Position numbers and translations under genes: made by a program. From NCBI RefSeq assembly GCF_023823125.1, contig NZ_CP090949.1, positions 2,380,001-2,444,000 of the forward strand: a stretch of DNA of 64,000 bases, written 5' to 3'. Source of the stretch: Erythrobacter aurantius (GTDB taxonomy: Bacteria > Pseudomonadota > Alphaproteobacteria > Sphingomonadales > Sphingomonadaceae). Below are positions 17,104 to 26,723 of this stretch, piece by piece. How positions within the stretch are numbered: the first letter of the stretch is position 1; each line of letters opens with the position of its first letter. Under the pieces are notes generated by a model that saw only the letters and a program-made list of their open reading frames with translations, was not told the origin of the DNA and searched no databases.

Positions 17104-17381
17104 GCATTTACGAACGCGCAAGACGACATGCGTGGTTCATGGCCGGGGCGCTGGTGCTGGCCATATTGTTTGTCCTGACGATTGAGCAATTCGCGGGCCA
17201 TTCAACGATCGCCTTCGGTATCGCGATTGTCGGACTTGTGCTGGCCAATGCCCGGATGCTGCGGATGAATTGCCCGGCCTGCGGCAAGAACCTGTTCTTT
17301 CGCGGATTGCTGGTCGTCCCCTGGCCAAACCGGACATGCGGCAAATGCGGCAGCCAGCTCGATAATCCTCAAAATCGCTGA
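17100..17381 (+). CDS. Small membrane protein with zinc-ribbon tail, coupled to the Mur ligase
   Basis: 93 residues. GTG at 17100 overlaps the preceding TGA as GTGA. Two hydrophobic segments (about residues 12-30 and 36-52) are followed by CPACGK and CGKCGS, a CxxC...CxxC ribbon of about 20 residues likely to bind zinc. I know no named family for it. The overlap suggests co-translation with the Mur ligase. The frame also runs upstream inside the ligase gene, but no start there is credible. Confidence 0.7.
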   Translation: MSIYERARRHAWFMAGALVLAILFVLTIEQFAGHSTIAFGIAIVGLVLANARMLRMNCPACGKNLFFRGLLVVPWPNRTCGKCGSQLDNPQNR

Positions 17382-17417
17382 TGGAGCGGCGCCTTGCCGG
17401 GAGATAGTCTTATACCG

Positions 17418-18944
17418 ATGCATCCCCGTGACTTTTCTCTCGAAACCCTGCTGAGGGCCTGCGCCACCCAACATGCGCATCGCGAAGCCACCGTAGATGG
17501 CACTCAGCGGCTGACCTATGGCGAACTTGATCGCAGGGTCGGGCATCTGGCGCACTGGCTGCTGGCAAAGAGGATCGGGCCGGGAGACCGTATCGCGATC
17601 CTTCTTACCGACGGCGCGCCCTATCTCACCACCCTGCTTGCCGCGGCCCGGATCGGAGCGATTTCCGTCCTGCTCAACTGGCGGCTTGCTCCGGGCGAGA
17701 TTGCGTGGATTTGCAGCAATGCCGAACCCGCAATGACCTTTGCCAATCCTCGCTTCACGCATTTGCTGGCGGAAGCCGAAGCCGGTGAAGTGATCGAAGT
17801 GGACGAACGCCATGATCCGCAGGGCGCATTCGAGACAATGGTGACGACGCCGCAGGCTCCGCTGACCATGCCGGAACTCGCGCCGGAGCGTCCGGTCTAC
17901 ATGATGTACACCAGCGGCACGACAGGAAGGCCCAAGGGCTGCCTTCAAGCGGGCAGCGCGGTTGCATCATCGGCCTTGGGATTCTGTGTGCGGCGCGGGT
18001 TTACCCGAGAAGAACGCCTGCTTTCGGTCAATCCGCTGTTCCATGTCGTGGGGATGCAGCAGGTCGCGGCGATGCTGGCCTGCGGGGGAACTAGCGTGTT
18101 TGCGGGCCGCGACGATGACAGCGCGGCGATCCTTGATCTGCTCCACCGCGAAAGCTGCACCACCACCAGCGCCTTCCCCACCATCAGCTTCCCTTGGGTC
18201 GCGATGGAGCCGATCCGCAACGGGGTGATGCCGCTAACCAATTACACCGGGGGCGCAGGTATGGGCCGCCCGCAAATGTACGAATTCATCGAGAAGGATT
18301 GGGACGCCCGCGTCGTCGGCGGATATGGCCAGACCGAAATCTGCGGCTTTGCCACCTTCATTGATTATCCCGACATGCTGGAGCATCCGCGATCGATCGG
18401 ATGGGCCATGCCCCATGTCGAGATGACCGTGCTCGATCCGGAGGGCAACCACCTGCCGCCGGGTGAGGAAGGCGAACTGTGTCTGCGCGGCCCTTCGGTC
18501 ATGCTCGGATATTGGCGCAACCCCGAAGCGAGCGAGGCTGCGCTTGGCCATGGCTGGCTGCGAACAGGGGATCTCGGCACGATGGACGAGCGCGGATTGG
18601 GATATCTGCTCGGCCGAGCCAAGGAGCTGATCAAGACCGGCGGCGAAAACGTCTATCCGGCGGAAGTCGATGCAATCTTTGCCACCATGCCCGAAGTCGC
18701 CGACGCAGGCTGCTGCGGCGTCCCGGACAAGCAATGGGGCGAAGCGGTGAAAGCCTTCGTCGTGCTGAAACCGGGCATGGAACTCACCCGCGAAGAAATC
18801 ACCGCCCGTTTCAAGGGACAGATCGCCGGTTACAAGCGCCCGCGATACATCGAATTCGTCGATCAACTGCCGCGAGACCCCATCGGCAAGCTGTTGCGGC
18901 GGGAACTGTCGGCGAGGCCGGTGTCGCCCGATCAGGCAGCCTAG
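17418..18944 (+). CDS. Acyl-CoA synthetase / AMP-dependent ligase
   Basis: 508 residues. ANL-superfamily enzyme: P-loop MMYTSGTTGRPKG near residue 170, motif GGYGQTEICG, LRTGDLGTMDE, core-domain hinge LGRAKELIKTGGENVYP and C-terminal lysine in RDPIGKLLRR. It would activate a carboxylic acid as an acyl-adenylate and transfer it to CoA; acid specificity is not evident. ATG 17418 aligns with the family N-terminus; an in-frame TTG at 17394 is possible. Its stop codon interlocks with that of the convergent GST gene within CTAG. Confidence 0.87.
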   Translation: MHPRDFSLETLLRACATQHAHREATVDGTQRLTYGELDRRVGHLAHWLLAKRIGPGDRIAILLTDGAPYLTTLLAAARIGAISVLLNWRLAPGEIAWICSNAEPAMTFANPRFTHLLAEAEAGEVIEVDERHDPQGAFETMVTTPQAPLTMPELAPERPVYMMYTSGTTGRPKGCLQAGSAVASSALGFCVRRGFTREERLLSVNPLFHVVGMQQVAAMLACGGTSVFAGRDDDSAAILDLLHRESCTTTSAFPTISFPWVAMEPIRNGVMPLTNYTGGAGMGRPQMYEFIEKDWDARVVGGYGQTEICGFATFIDYPDMLEHPRSIGWAMPHVEMTVLDPEGNHLPPGEEGELCLRGPSVMLGYWRNPEASEAALGHGWLRTGDLGTMDERGLGYLLGRAKELIKTGGENVYPAEVDAIFATMPEVADAGCCGVPDKQWGEAVKAFVVLKPGMELTREEITARFKGQIAGYKRPRYIEFVDQLPRDPIGKLLRRELSARPVSPDQAA

Positions 18945-19585
18945 CTCGCCAACGCCTTGCGCCCGGCTTCCTCGCGTTCGAACGCCTTCAGATACGCTTC
19001 ACGCTGCGTAAGCCGCTTTCGGTAGGCCTTCAGGCTTTCCGGCACGCCATCGTCCAGTCCCACGCTTTCAGCCAGAATCAGCGCATAGCCGACGCAGATG
19101 TCGGCGACGGTAAAGCGGTCGGCGCACAGGAACTCCCTGCCCTTCAGCCGCTCCTCGATCTTCACCAGACGCTTGTGAAACCACTTGGCATAAGCATGGC
19201 CTGCTTCGGCCCAGCCCTTGTCCTTCTCGAAGATGGCAAAGCGCATGTAAACGGTCTGGGGGAAAGTGATCGTAGCATCGGCGTGGTAAGTGTAATCGAG
19301 GTATTCGCCGTAATCCGGCTCCCCCGGCGCAATCGCGAGATCGGTGTAGCCCGAACGCGTCGCCAGATAGTGCGCGATGGCGCAGCTTTCCGTCATCCGC
19401 GTTTCGCCATCCACCAGCATCGGAACCGTGCCGAGCGGGTTCAACTCCAGATACTCGGGCGCGAGATAGCGCGGCGGGAATGGCAGGATATGGAGGTCGA
19501 TATCAACCCCGGCTTCCTCGGCCGCCCAGGTCGCGCGCAAGCCTCGTGAACGGGCGCAGGTGTATAGAATGGGCCTGTCCGTCAT
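18941..19585 (-). CDS. Glutathione S-transferase family protein
   Basis: 214 residues. N-terminal thioredoxin-like part with ILYTCARSRGLRATW, cis-proline segment GTVPMLV and MTESCAI for glutathione binding, then an all-helical C-terminal part ending with FTVADICVGYA, the N-capping GST motif. The substrate is unknown. Its ATG overlaps the TGA of the upstream DUF808 gene (TGATG), with GGGAG seven bases before the start. Confidence 0.88.
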   Translation of the reverse strand: MTDRPILYTCARSRGLRATWAAEEAGVDIDLHILPFPPRYLAPEYLELNPLGTVPMLVDGETRMTESCAIAHYLATRSGYTDLAIAPGEPDYGEYLDYTYHADATITFPQTVYMRFAIFEKDKGWAEAGHAYAKWFHKRLVKIEERLKGREFLCADRFTVADICVGYALILAESVGLDDGVPESLKAYRKRLTQREAYLKAFEREEAGRKALAS

Positions 19586-20529
19586 CAATGTGCTCCCTCA
19601 TAGCCGATGATGTTGTGCAGGACGTAGGCGATGATAGCGCCCAGAACGAGCCCGATGATGCCCGAGACCGCCGCATAGGTGGCCCAGCCCGCAACGCCGG
19701 AAAGCGCGCCCGTCATGCTTGCGACCCAATGCTCCGCACCATGCGCCACATCGTAGAGCAGGTGAAAGCCGACTTCGTGCGTACCGTGGACGATGATGCC
19801 ACCGCCAACCCACAGCATCGCGATGGTCCCGACAAAGGAAAGTGCGACCAGCAGCCTTGGCATCGCTCGCAGCAGGAAGACACCCAGGCGGCGAATATTG
19901 GTGACCTCGCTTTCGCGGAGCATCCGCAACCCGACATCATCCATCTTCACGATCAGTGCGACCGCGCCATAGACCGCGACAGTAACGATCACGGCCACCA
20001 GAGCCAGCGCGATGCTCTGTTCCCACCATGTCGGCAGATCAAGCTCGCTCAGCGTTATCGCCATGATTTCCGCCGACAGGATCAAATCGGTGCGCACCGC
20101 CCCGGCCACCCGTTGCTTTTCGAAGGCGACAGGATCGGCGATCTCGTCCGCGACGGTTTTGCCGTGCTTCGCCCCGCCCAGCTTCTCCATCACCTTTTCC
20201 GCGCCCTCGTAACACAGGAAGGCGCCGCCCAGCATTAGTATCCAGATGATCAGCCAGTTCGCGAAAACCGAAAGCAGGATCGCACCGGGCAACAGGATAA
20301 CGAGCTTGTTGAACAGGCTTCCCTTTGTGATCGCCCAGATTATCGGCAGTTCACGTGATGGCGAAAGCCCGGTGACGTAGCTTGGCGTGACGGCGGCATC
20401 GTCAATCACCACGCCTGCGGTCTTTGACCCGGCCTTGCTCGCCGAAACCGCTATATCATCGACCGAAGCCGCTGCGGCGCGCGCGATTACCGAAACATCG
20501 TCAAGCAGCGCGACCAGACCTGATGGCAT
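19585..20529 (-). CDS. DUF808 family inner-membrane protein
   Basis: 314 residues. It starts with MPSGLVALLDDVSVIARAAA, the signature start of the DUF808/YedI family, followed by about six to seven hydrophobic segments (near 75, 95, 180, 230, 285 and 300) and the cytoplasmic motif GGAFLCYEGAEKVMEK. No biochemical role is established for the family. It is coupled to the GST gene by a TGATG overlap and is divergent from rpsF. Confidence 0.87.
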   Translation of the reverse strand: MPSGLVALLDDVSVIARAAAASVDDIAVSASKAGSKTAGVVIDDAAVTPSYVTGLSPSRELPIIWAITKGSLFNKLVILLPGAILLSVFANWLIIWILMLGGAFLCYEGAEKVMEKLGGAKHGKTVADEIADPVAFEKQRVAGAVRTDLILSAEIMAITLSELDLPTWWEQSIALALVAVIVTVAVYGAVALIVKMDDVGLRMLRESEVTNIRRLGVFLLRAMPRLLVALSFVGTIAMLWVGGGIIVHGTHEVGFHLLYDVAHGAEHWVASMTGALSGVAGWATYAAVSGIIGLVLGAIIAYVLHNIIGYEGAH

Positions 20530-20596
20530 TGCACCTGTTCCTTGTTAATGGGTATCAAGAACGCCGACTGCCTCGCGTAAGCCCTTCGCACAAGAC

Positions 20597-20624
20597 TTGC
20601 ATTCACGGCCAAACCCGCTATGTG
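20597..20624 (+). promoter_or_regulatory. Candidate promoter of the rpsF operon
   Basis: TTGCAT at 20597-20602 and TATGTG at 20619-20624, 16 bases apart, in the 208-base gap before rpsF. A CTTGCATT string also occurs upstream of rpsA. The remaining leader is GC-rich and could fold, but I could not confirm an S6:S18-binding leader by eye. Confidence 0.3.
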
Positions 20625-20737
20625 CGCGCATCCGTTCCGTCCGGGAGCGGTGTTTGGAAGAAAGCCGGAGGGGCCCCGCATGCGCCAATTGGCAGCGGAC
20701 AAGCCAGCGATCGGCAGCAGTATAAGGAACGCGAAGA

Positions 20738-21103
20738 ATGGCTCTTTACGAGCATGTCTTCCTCGCGCGTCAGGACCTTTCGCAGGCCCAGGTTGACGCG
20801 CTGGCGGCCGCGGCGACCGAAATCGTCGAAGCGAACGAAGGCAAGGTCCTCAAGACCGAGACCTGGGGCCTCAAGTCCCTCGCCTACAAGATCGAACGCA
20901 ACCGCAAGGCGCATTTCGTGATGCTCAACATCGACGCACCGGGCTCGGTCGTCGCTGAGCTCGAGCGCCAGACCCGCATCAACGAAGACGTCATCCGCTA
21001 CATGACCATCCGTGTCGACGAGCACGAAGACGGCCCGAGCGTGATGATGCGCAAGAACGAACGCGAGCGTAAGCGCCGCGAAAACCGTGAGGAGCGCGAC
21101 TGA
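20738..21103 (+). CDS. rpsF: 30S ribosomal protein S6
   Basis: 121 residues. Binds the central domain of 16S rRNA with S18. [15 protein letters not shown] at the start, [13 protein letters not shown] in the middle and a highly charged C-terminal tail ([16 protein letters not shown]) are as expected. The acidic tail end is the kind of site modified by the glutamate ligase RimK, encoded about 3.2 kb away. Its TGA overlaps the rpsR ATG. Confidence 0.97.
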   Translation: MALYEHVFLARQDLSQAQVDALAAAATEIVEANEGKVLKTETWGLKSLAYKIERNRKAHFVMLNIDAPGSVVAELERQTRINEDVIRYMTIRVDEHEDGPSVMMRKNERERKRRENREERD

Positions 21104-21327
21104 TGGCCCGCCCGTTTTTCCGCCGCCGCAAGTCCTGCCCGTTCGCGGCAAAGGACGCCCCGAAGATCGATTACAAGGACGTGCGCCTGCTTCAGGGCTT
21201 CATGTCCGAGCGTGGCAAGATCGTGCCTTCGCGCATCACCGCCGTTTCCGCCAAGAAGCAGCGTGAGCTCGCCAAGGCGATCAAGCGTGCGCGTCACATC
21301 GGCCTGCTGCCGTACATCGTGAAGTAA
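21103..21327 (+). CDS. rpsR: 30S ribosomal protein S18
   Basis: 74 residues, normal length. Partner of S6 in the small subunit. [14 protein letters not shown] at the start, [23 protein letters not shown] in the middle and a basic C-terminus are diagnostic. It overlaps rpsF in TGATG form and precedes rplI by 13 bases containing a GGGGAG ribosome site. Confidence 0.97.
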   Translation: MARPFFRRRKSCPFAAKDAPKIDYKDVRLLQGFMSERGKIVPSRITAVSAKKQRELAKAIKRARHIGLLPYIVK

Positions 21328-21340
21328 GGGGAGAAAGAAA

Positions 21341-21961
21341 ATGGATATCATCCTCCTCGAACGCATCGAGAAGCTCGGCACCATTGGTGACGTCGTCACC
21401 GTCAAGGACGGCTACGCCCGCAACTTCCTGCTTCCGCAGAAGAAGGCCCTGCGCGCCAACGAAGCCAACAAGAAGGTCTTCGAAGCCAACCGCGAACGCC
21501 TCGAAAAGGAAAACGCCGAGAAGCGCGTCGTCGCAGAAGGCCTTGGCAAGAAGGTGGAAGGCGCCGAAGTCGTGCTTATCCGCGCTGCTTCGAACGCTGG
21601 CCAGCTCTACGGTTCGGTCAACGTGCGCGACATGGTTGCCGGTCTGGTCGAACAGGGCTTCGAAATCGACAAGCGTCAGATCATCATGGGCGCGCCGATC
21701 AAGTCGATCGGCATGCACGATGTGACTGTCGCCCTGCACCCGGAAGTGCACGTCACCGTCAAGGCGAACGTCGCCCGTTCGGATGACGAAGCCAAGCTGC
21801 AGAGCGAAGGCGTCGACGTGCTGGCGCAGATCTTCGAAGAAGAGCAGAAGGAAATCGAGGAACAGGCCGAAGCGAACCGCATCGACCCCAACCTTGAGCC
21901 GGGCGAAATCCCCGCCGAACTGCTCGAAGAACGCGCAGAAGACGGAGAAGGCGACGCCTGA
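21341..21961 (+). CDS. rplI: 50S ribosomal protein L9
   Basis: 206 residues. [32 protein letters not shown] is the conserved N-terminal rRNA-binding domain; the linker helix and C-terminal domain follow. The protein is longer than the roughly 149-residue E. coli form because of an acidic tail after about residue 155 ([15 protein letters not shown] and beyond), a feature seen in many alphaproteobacteria. Last gene of the operon, ended by a strong terminator. Confidence 0.96.
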   Translation: MDIILLERIEKLGTIGDVVTVKDGYARNFLLPQKKALRANEANKKVFEANRERLEKENAEKRVVAEGLGKKVEGAEVVLIRAASNAGQLYGSVNVRDMVAGLVEQGFEIDKRQIIMGAPIKSIGMHDVTVALHPEVHVTVKANVARSDDEAKLQSEGVDVLAQIFEEEQKEIEEQAEANRIDPNLEPGEIPAELLEERAEDGEGDA

Positions 21962-21992
21962 TCGGCTCGGCTTCAACCAACGCATTCAAATC

Positions 21993-22028
21993 GGGCGCGT
22001 GGATCGGCATGATCCCCGCGCCCTTTTT
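21993..22028 (+). terminator. Rho-independent terminator of rpsF-rpsR-rplI
   Basis: GGGCGCG plus GGAT pairs with ATCC plus CGCGCCC around a short loop, followed directly by TTTTT. It lies 31 bases after the rplI stop and is the clearest intrinsic terminator in the window. Confidence 0.9.
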
Positions 22029-22097
22029 GTAACAAGGCCTCGCAAATTGTGCGAAGCCGTCTTTGAATCATACGCAAACAGGAATTAGGACCACTGC

Positions 22098-23558
22098 ATG
22101 ACCCCAATCCCCACCATTCTCGAACAATTGCAACAACACTATGCGGACGCGGTCGCGACCCTGCGTGAAGATGTCATCGCCTTTGGCCGCGACGGCACCA
22201 TCCCGCCCGAACGCAAGCGCCACGACGGCAGCTACGCCTATCCGCAGCTGACATTGCATTATTCGGGAGCCGGGGTTGGAGGAGGCGATCCGCAGGATCG
22301 CAGTCGCGCATTCGGCCGGCTTGATCTGCCGGGTTCTTACACCACCACGATCACCCGGCCCGATCTGTTTGCCCCCTACCTTACCGAACAGCTCGAGCTT
22401 ATCTCCGCCGAGTATGAGATCGACGTGACGGTTGAACGCTCGCGACAGGAAATCCCGTTTCCCTATGTGCTCGACGGGGAAGCAGGCGCGGCGATGGTCG
22501 GCATCGCACCGCAGGAAATCGCCAAGTACTTCCCCTCCACCGACCTTTCGCTGATCGGCGACGAACTGGCTGACGGGATCGAGTTCGACGAAGATGCCGA
22601 TATGCCGCTGTCGCTGTTCGACGGCCTGCGCACCGACTATTCGCTGGCGCGGCTGGCGCACTACACCGGTACCAAGGTCGAGGACTTTCAGGACTTCATC
22701 CTGTTTACGAACTATCACCGCTATGTCGATGAATTCGTGAACTGGGGCGCGCAGCAGATTTGCGCCAAGGACAATGGCGGCGGCTATCATGCGCTGACCG
22801 GAGCGGGTGGGCTCGACATCCGTGAATGCGTCGACAATGCGCATGAACAGCTTTCCGACACCGCCTGGCGCAAGCACCAGATGCCCGCCTATCACCTGAT
22901 CCGGGAGGACGGCCGGGGTATCACGCTGGTCAACATCGGGGTCGGCCCTTCCAACGCCAAAACGATCTGCGATCACCTTGCCGTGCTGCGCCCGCACGCA
23001 TGGCTGATGATCGGCCACTGCGGCGGTCTGCGTTCAAGCCAGAAGATCGGCGATTTCGTTCTCGCTCACGCTTACCTGCGCGATGATCACGTGCTCGACA
23101 ACGTCCTCCCGCCAGAGGTTCCGATCCCGCCGATTGCCGAAGTGCAGCAGGCTTTGGCCGGAGCGGCAGAGGAAGTCTCGGGCGTTCAGGGTGCAAACCT
23201 GAAACAGCGGATGCGCACAGGCACCGTCGTCACCACCGATGATCGGAACTGGGAGCTGCTCTATTCGAGCTCGGCCAAACGGTTCTCGCAAAGCCGCGCC
23301 ATCGCGATCGAAATGGAAAGCGCCACCATCGCCACGCAAGGGTATCGTTTCCGCGTGCCCTACGGCACGCTGCTCTGCGTCTCAGACAAGCCATTGCACG
23401 GCGAAATCAAGCTCCCGGGTCAGGCCAACAAGTTCTACGAGGAAGCAATCGCCGCCCACCTCCAGATCGGCCTCGAAGCGGTCAAGCGCCTGCGCGACGA
23501 AGGCGACCGCCTGCACTCGCGCAAACTGCGCGCCTTCAACGAACCGCCGTTCAGGTAA
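22098..23558 (+). CDS. amn: AMP nucleosidase
   Basis: 486 residues, matching the family length. It hydrolyses AMP to adenine and ribose 5-phosphate, adjusting adenylate pools. The N-terminal AMN domain (HYADAVATLREDVIAFGRDG) precedes a nucleoside-phosphorylase-like catalytic domain with VNIGVGPSNAKTICDHLAVLRPHAWLMIGHCGGLR and AIAIEMESATIATQGYRFRVPYGTLLCVSDKPLHGE. It begins after the rplI terminator and has its own transcription unit with the SDR gene 3 bases downstream. Confidence 0.95.
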   Translation: MTPIPTILEQLQQHYADAVATLREDVIAFGRDGTIPPERKRHDGSYAYPQLTLHYSGAGVGGGDPQDRSRAFGRLDLPGSYTTTITRPDLFAPYLTEQLELISAEYEIDVTVERSRQEIPFPYVLDGEAGAAMVGIAPQEIAKYFPSTDLSLIGDELADGIEFDEDADMPLSLFDGLRTDYSLARLAHYTGTKVEDFQDFILFTNYHRYVDEFVNWGAQQICAKDNGGGYHALTGAGGLDIRECVDNAHEQLSDTAWRKHQMPAYHLIREDGRGITLVNIGVGPSNAKTICDHLAVLRPHAWLMIGHCGGLRSSQKIGDFVLAHAYLRDDHVLDNVLPPEVPIPPIAEVQQALAGAAEEVSGVQGANLKQRMRTGTVVTTDDRNWELLYSSSAKRFSQSRAIAIEMESATIATQGYRFRVPYGTLLCVSDKPLHGEIKLPGQANKFYEEAIAAHLQIGLEAVKRLRDEGDRLHSRKLRAFNEPPFR

Positions 23559-23561
23559 GCC

Positions 23562-24326
23562 ATGACCAATCGTTCCCGCTCGATCGCAGGCCGTGTCGCC
23601 ATCGTCACCGGGGCCGCCAGCGGCATGGGCCGCGCAACCGCGAAACTGTTTGCGAGCGAAGGCGCGAAAGTGGCGGTGACCGATCTCGACCTCGCCGCTT
23701 GTGAAGAAGTCGCAGCGGAATGTGGCGGCAATGCCCGCGCCTATGCTCTCGACGTGTCGGACAAGGATGCGATTGCGCGGGTCGTGGCTCAGATTGCCGA
23801 GGATTTCGGCGGCATCGATATCCTCATCAACAATGCCGGTATCTCGCGCCACGGGGCGCTGGACGCCGGGGATGAATACGAAGCGATCTGGCACAGCGCC
23901 ATTGCGGTGATGCTGACCGCCCATCAACGCATGGTGCGCACCGCCCTGCCCCATCTTCGCAAGAGCGACGCTGCACGGATCGTCAATATCGCCAGCACCG
24001 AAGGCCTCGGCGCGACGCCCGGCCTCACGCCCTATGTCGCGGCCAAGACCGGGGTGACGGGCCTCACGCGCGGCCTCGCGGTCGATCTCGGTCCGGAAGG
24101 CATCACGGTCAACTGCATCTGCCCCGGCCCGATCAACACCGGCATGACCGCGCCCATCCCTGACGAGCACAAGACAATCTATGCCAAGCGCCGCACGGCA
24201 TTGCGCCGTTATGGCGAACCGGAAGAAGTCGCGCACATGACGCTGTCGCTGGTGCTCCCGGCGGCAAGTTACATCACGGGAGCAGTCATCCCGGTGGATG
24301 GCGGGCTGATGGTGCGCAACGCCTGA
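23562..24326 (+). CDS. Short-chain dehydrogenase/reductase
   Basis: 254 residues. NAD(P)-binding TGAASGMG, NNAGIS, a tyrosine-lysine pair in YVAAKTG, and a C-terminal VDGGLMV. The acidic residue after strand 2 (TDLDLA) favours NAD over NADP. The substrate cannot be read from sequence. It lies 3 bases after amn on the same strand and is convergent with rimK. Confidence 0.87.
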   Translation: MTNRSRSIAGRVAIVTGAASGMGRATAKLFASEGAKVAVTDLDLAACEEVAAECGGNARAYALDVSDKDAIARVVAQIAEDFGGIDILINNAGISRHGALDAGDEYEAIWHSAIAVMLTAHQRMVRTALPHLRKSDAARIVNIASTEGLGATPGLTPYVAAKTGVTGLTRGLAVDLGPEGITVNCICPGPINTGMTAPIPDEHKTIYAKRRTALRRYGEPEEVAHMTLSLVLPAASYITGAVIPVDGGLMVRNA

Positions 24327-24332
24327 GGCGCC

Positions 24333-25238
24333 TTAGCCGCGCCCTTTGGTCTTGGTCTTTCCGTCCTTCGCATTCGCCTCGATAAAGGCGATGATCTGTC
24401 CGGCGACATCTTTTCCGGTCGCGCTTTCGATGCCTTCGAGGCCGGGTGAGGAATTGACCTCCATGATCACGGGCCCGTGATTGGATCGCAGCATGTCCAC
24501 GCCGCACACGTTCAGCCCCATGCGCTTGGCTGCACGCACGGCGGTGGAGCGTTCTTCGGGTGTGATCTTGATCACTTCCGCGCTTCCCCCGCGATGCAGG
24601 TTTGAACGGAAATCGTCAGCCGCCCCGGTGCGCTTCATCGCGGCGACGACCTTGCCCCCGACCACGAGAGCGCGAATGTCCGTCCCGCCCGCTTCCTTGA
24701 TGAATTCCTGCACAAGAATGTTGACGTTGGCGCCGCGAAACGCCTCGATCACCGATTTTGCGCTGCTCATCGTCTCGGCTAGAACCACACCGATGCCCTG
24801 CGTGCCTTCCAGCAGCTTGATCACCACCGGCGGGCCGTTGACGGCGCGGATGATCTCTTCCGCCTGCTTGGGATCATTGGCATAGGCGGTGAGCGGCAGG
24901 CCGAGCCCGTGCTTGGCCAGGATCTGGAGCGAACGCAGCTTGTCGCGGCTGCGGCCGATGGCGACGCTTTCGTTGAGCGGCCAGCACCCGCTCATTTCGA
25001 ACTGGCGCAGCACCGCGAGGCCGTATTGCGTGATCGACGCACCGATGCGCGGGATGACGGCATCGTATTTCGGCAGCGTTTCACCATTGTAGGTCAGCGT
25101 CGGGCGATGACTGGCGATATTCACCGCACAGCGCGTGGTGTTGAGGATGTCGAGTTGATGCCCCCGCACCTCGGCCGCCTCTTTGAGACGCTGGTGCGAA
25201 TACAGGTTTGCATTACGGGCCAGCATGGCGATTTTCAT
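24333..25238 (-). CDS. rimK: Ribosomal protein S6 glutamate ligase RimK (ATP-grasp)
   Basis: 301 residues, the family length. It adds glutamates to the C-terminus of S6. [27 protein letters not shown], the ATP-grasp segments [18 protein letters not shown] and [13 protein letters not shown] are diagnostic. It is the last gene of a minus-strand set, 13 bases after rimB with AGGA in the gap. rpsF, encoding the substrate, is about 3.2 kb away on the other strand. The short Lys-rich C-terminal tail is slightly longer than in E. coli. Confidence 0.93.
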   Translation of the reverse strand: MKIAMLARNANLYSHQRLKEAAEVRGHQLDILNTTRCAVNIASHRPTLTYNGETLPKYDAVIPRIGASITQYGLAVLRQFEMSGCWPLNESVAIGRSRDKLRSLQILAKHGLGLPLTAYANDPKQAEEIIRAVNGPPVVIKLLEGTQGIGVVLAETMSSAKSVIEAFRGANVNILVQEFIKEAGGTDIRALVVGGKVVAAMKRTGAADDFRSNLHRGGSAEVIKITPEERSTAVRAAKRMGLNVCGVDMLRSNHGPVIMEVNSSPGLEGIESATGKDVAGQIIAFIEANAKDGKTKTKGRG

Positions 25239-25251
25239 GTGCGAGGCGGTC

Positions 25252-25716
25252 CTAAGGAAGGGCTGACGGGAAATCCGATTCGGCCCAATGCGGAGATTGA
25301 AGCCACGAATGGCCGCTATCTACGACAAATCTGCGACGCAAGGCAGTCCTTCCGATCAACATCGGAAATTTCATGTCGGAGCGGTCGGCGAGGCTCAGTT
25401 CCGCTCTGAAGGTGACGCTGCCGATCCGCAGCGGCGTCTTGATGACAAATCGGGTCTGGGTTTCGCCATTGGAGCTGGTGATGCCGCGCCGGTCGACCTG
25501 CACCGCCTCGCCCTCATGGGCGATATCGTCCCAATCGACCGCGAAACGGACGAACGGCTTTCCATCGCGCTCGAACTGGTCGAGCACGCGGGCGTGCAGC
25601 GATGATGTGCGCGCGCCAGTGTCGATCTTGGCCGGGATGCCGGAAAGCGCAATGCCCGGCAGATCGACCAGCTCGCGCCAGCCCACCACCGGCAGGGGTT
25701 CGGGTTTGACGATCAA
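25252..25716 (-). CDS. rimB: RimB-like retropepsin-type aspartic protease (COG4067)
   Basis: 154 residues. [13 protein letters not shown] is the DTGA catalytic motif of retropepsin-like proteases; [11 protein letters not shown] and [15 protein letters not shown] complete the COG4067 pattern. In Pseudomonas RimB trims the glutamate tail made by RimK, so the rimB-rimK pair probably sets the S6 modification level (established in that genus, inferred here). No small RimA regulator is visible. The TTG start at 25716 overlaps the TGA of the upstream lipoprotein gene. Confidence 0.83.
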   Translation of the reverse strand: MIVKPEPLPVVGWRELVDLPGIALSGIPAKIDTGARTSSLHARVLDQFERDGKPFVRFAVDWDDIAHEGEAVQVDRRGITSSNGETQTRFVIKTPLRIGSVTFRAELSLADRSDMKFPMLIGRTALRRRFVVDSGHSWLQSPHWAESDFPSALP

Positions 25717-26723
25717 GGCAGAATGGCCATCCCGTCGCCGCCATCACCAACCTTGAGGCGGCGCAGCACCGTGCCGCTGGCGTAATCAACCTCGGCCACC
25801 GTATCGCTGGCGGTTTCGGCGACGTAGATCCGCTCGCCATCGTCGGACCACAGGATGGTGACCTGAAAGCGCTCTTCGGCTTCCTCGGGTGAGGACACGG
25901 CGATCGAGCGGATGACCTCTGCGGTTTCGAGGTCGATGACCGAAAGGCCCCCGTCCTGAAGATCGGACGTCACCGCCACATCACCCTGTGGCCTGATGGC
26001 AAGTCGCAATGGGAACTGCCCGGTTGCGACCGTGGAGCGCACTTCCATCGTCTCCGGATCAAGCTCGTAAGCCTCATCCGAGCCACGCGCCGAGACCCAA
26101 AGCGCCTTTCCATCCGGGGATAGCGCGATGCCTTCCGGCTCTTCCCCAACCGTGACGGAAATCGGCGCAATCCGGGCTTTCAGCGCCACGCGCGTCACCG
26201 TCTTAGATCCGAGATCAGTGGTCCACGCCGTATTGCCGTCAGGAGAAACGACTAGCATGTGGCTGCCTTGCTTGCCGGTCGAGTATTCAAACCTGTCTGC
26301 CGAGCCGAGCGGGTCGCGTATCCAGAATACCGATTGGCGGCCCTCTGCGGTGGAATACAGATCGCCGTTCTGATGCCACACGATACCGTGCGGACGCGCA
26401 TTTTCGCGCAGGTCGATGCTGGTCACACGCTCAAGCGTCGAGGTGAGGAACACATCAACCGTCGTCCCGCCATAACAGGCGAGCGCAACGTGCTTTCCAT
26501 CCGGCGAAGTCGCCAGTTCGTGCGGGTTGGTGCAGCTGTCGAGCCGCAGCACCTCTTGGCCCGTCTCCAGATCGATCTTGGACAGCGTGTTGCCGAACTT
26601 GTTGGCGACGAACAGCGTCGGGCGCTCTGCGGCGGCCGCTCCGGTGCTTGTCGCACCCTCACCCGGCGCACAAGCGCCGAGCGAGAGAGCGATCAAAGCT
26701 GCGGCAGTACGGACAATTACCAT
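25713..26723 (-). CDS. Beta-propeller (YVTN-repeat) lipoprotein
   Basis: 336 residues. A lipoprotein signal (MVIVRTAAALIALSLGAC, lipobox Cys near residue 18) is followed by about seven propeller repeats of the YVTN/NHL type, for example ELATSPDGKHVALACYG, HMLVVSPDGNTAWTTDLGSKTV and IALSPDGKALWVSARGS. Such propellers are usually protein-binding modules; the target is unknown. Its start overlaps the end of the M2 peptidase gene by a few bases and its TGA overlaps rimB, placing it in a four-gene operon. An upstream in-frame start at 26759 is rejected. Confidence 0.85.
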   Translation of the reverse strand: MVIVRTAAALIALSLGACAPGEGATSTGAAAAERPTLFVANKFGNTLSKIDLETGQEVLRLDSCTNPHELATSPDGKHVALACYGGTTVDVFLTSTLERVTSIDLRENARPHGIVWHQNGDLYSTAEGRQSVFWIRDPLGSADRFEYSTGKQGSHMLVVSPDGNTAWTTDLGSKTVTRVALKARIAPISVTVGEEPEGIALSPDGKALWVSARGSDEAYELDPETMEVRSTVATGQFPLRLAIRPQGDVAVTSDLQDGGLSVIDLETAEVIRSIAVSSPEEAEERFQVTILWSDDGERIYVAETASDTVAEVDYASGTVLRRLKVGDGGDGMAILP

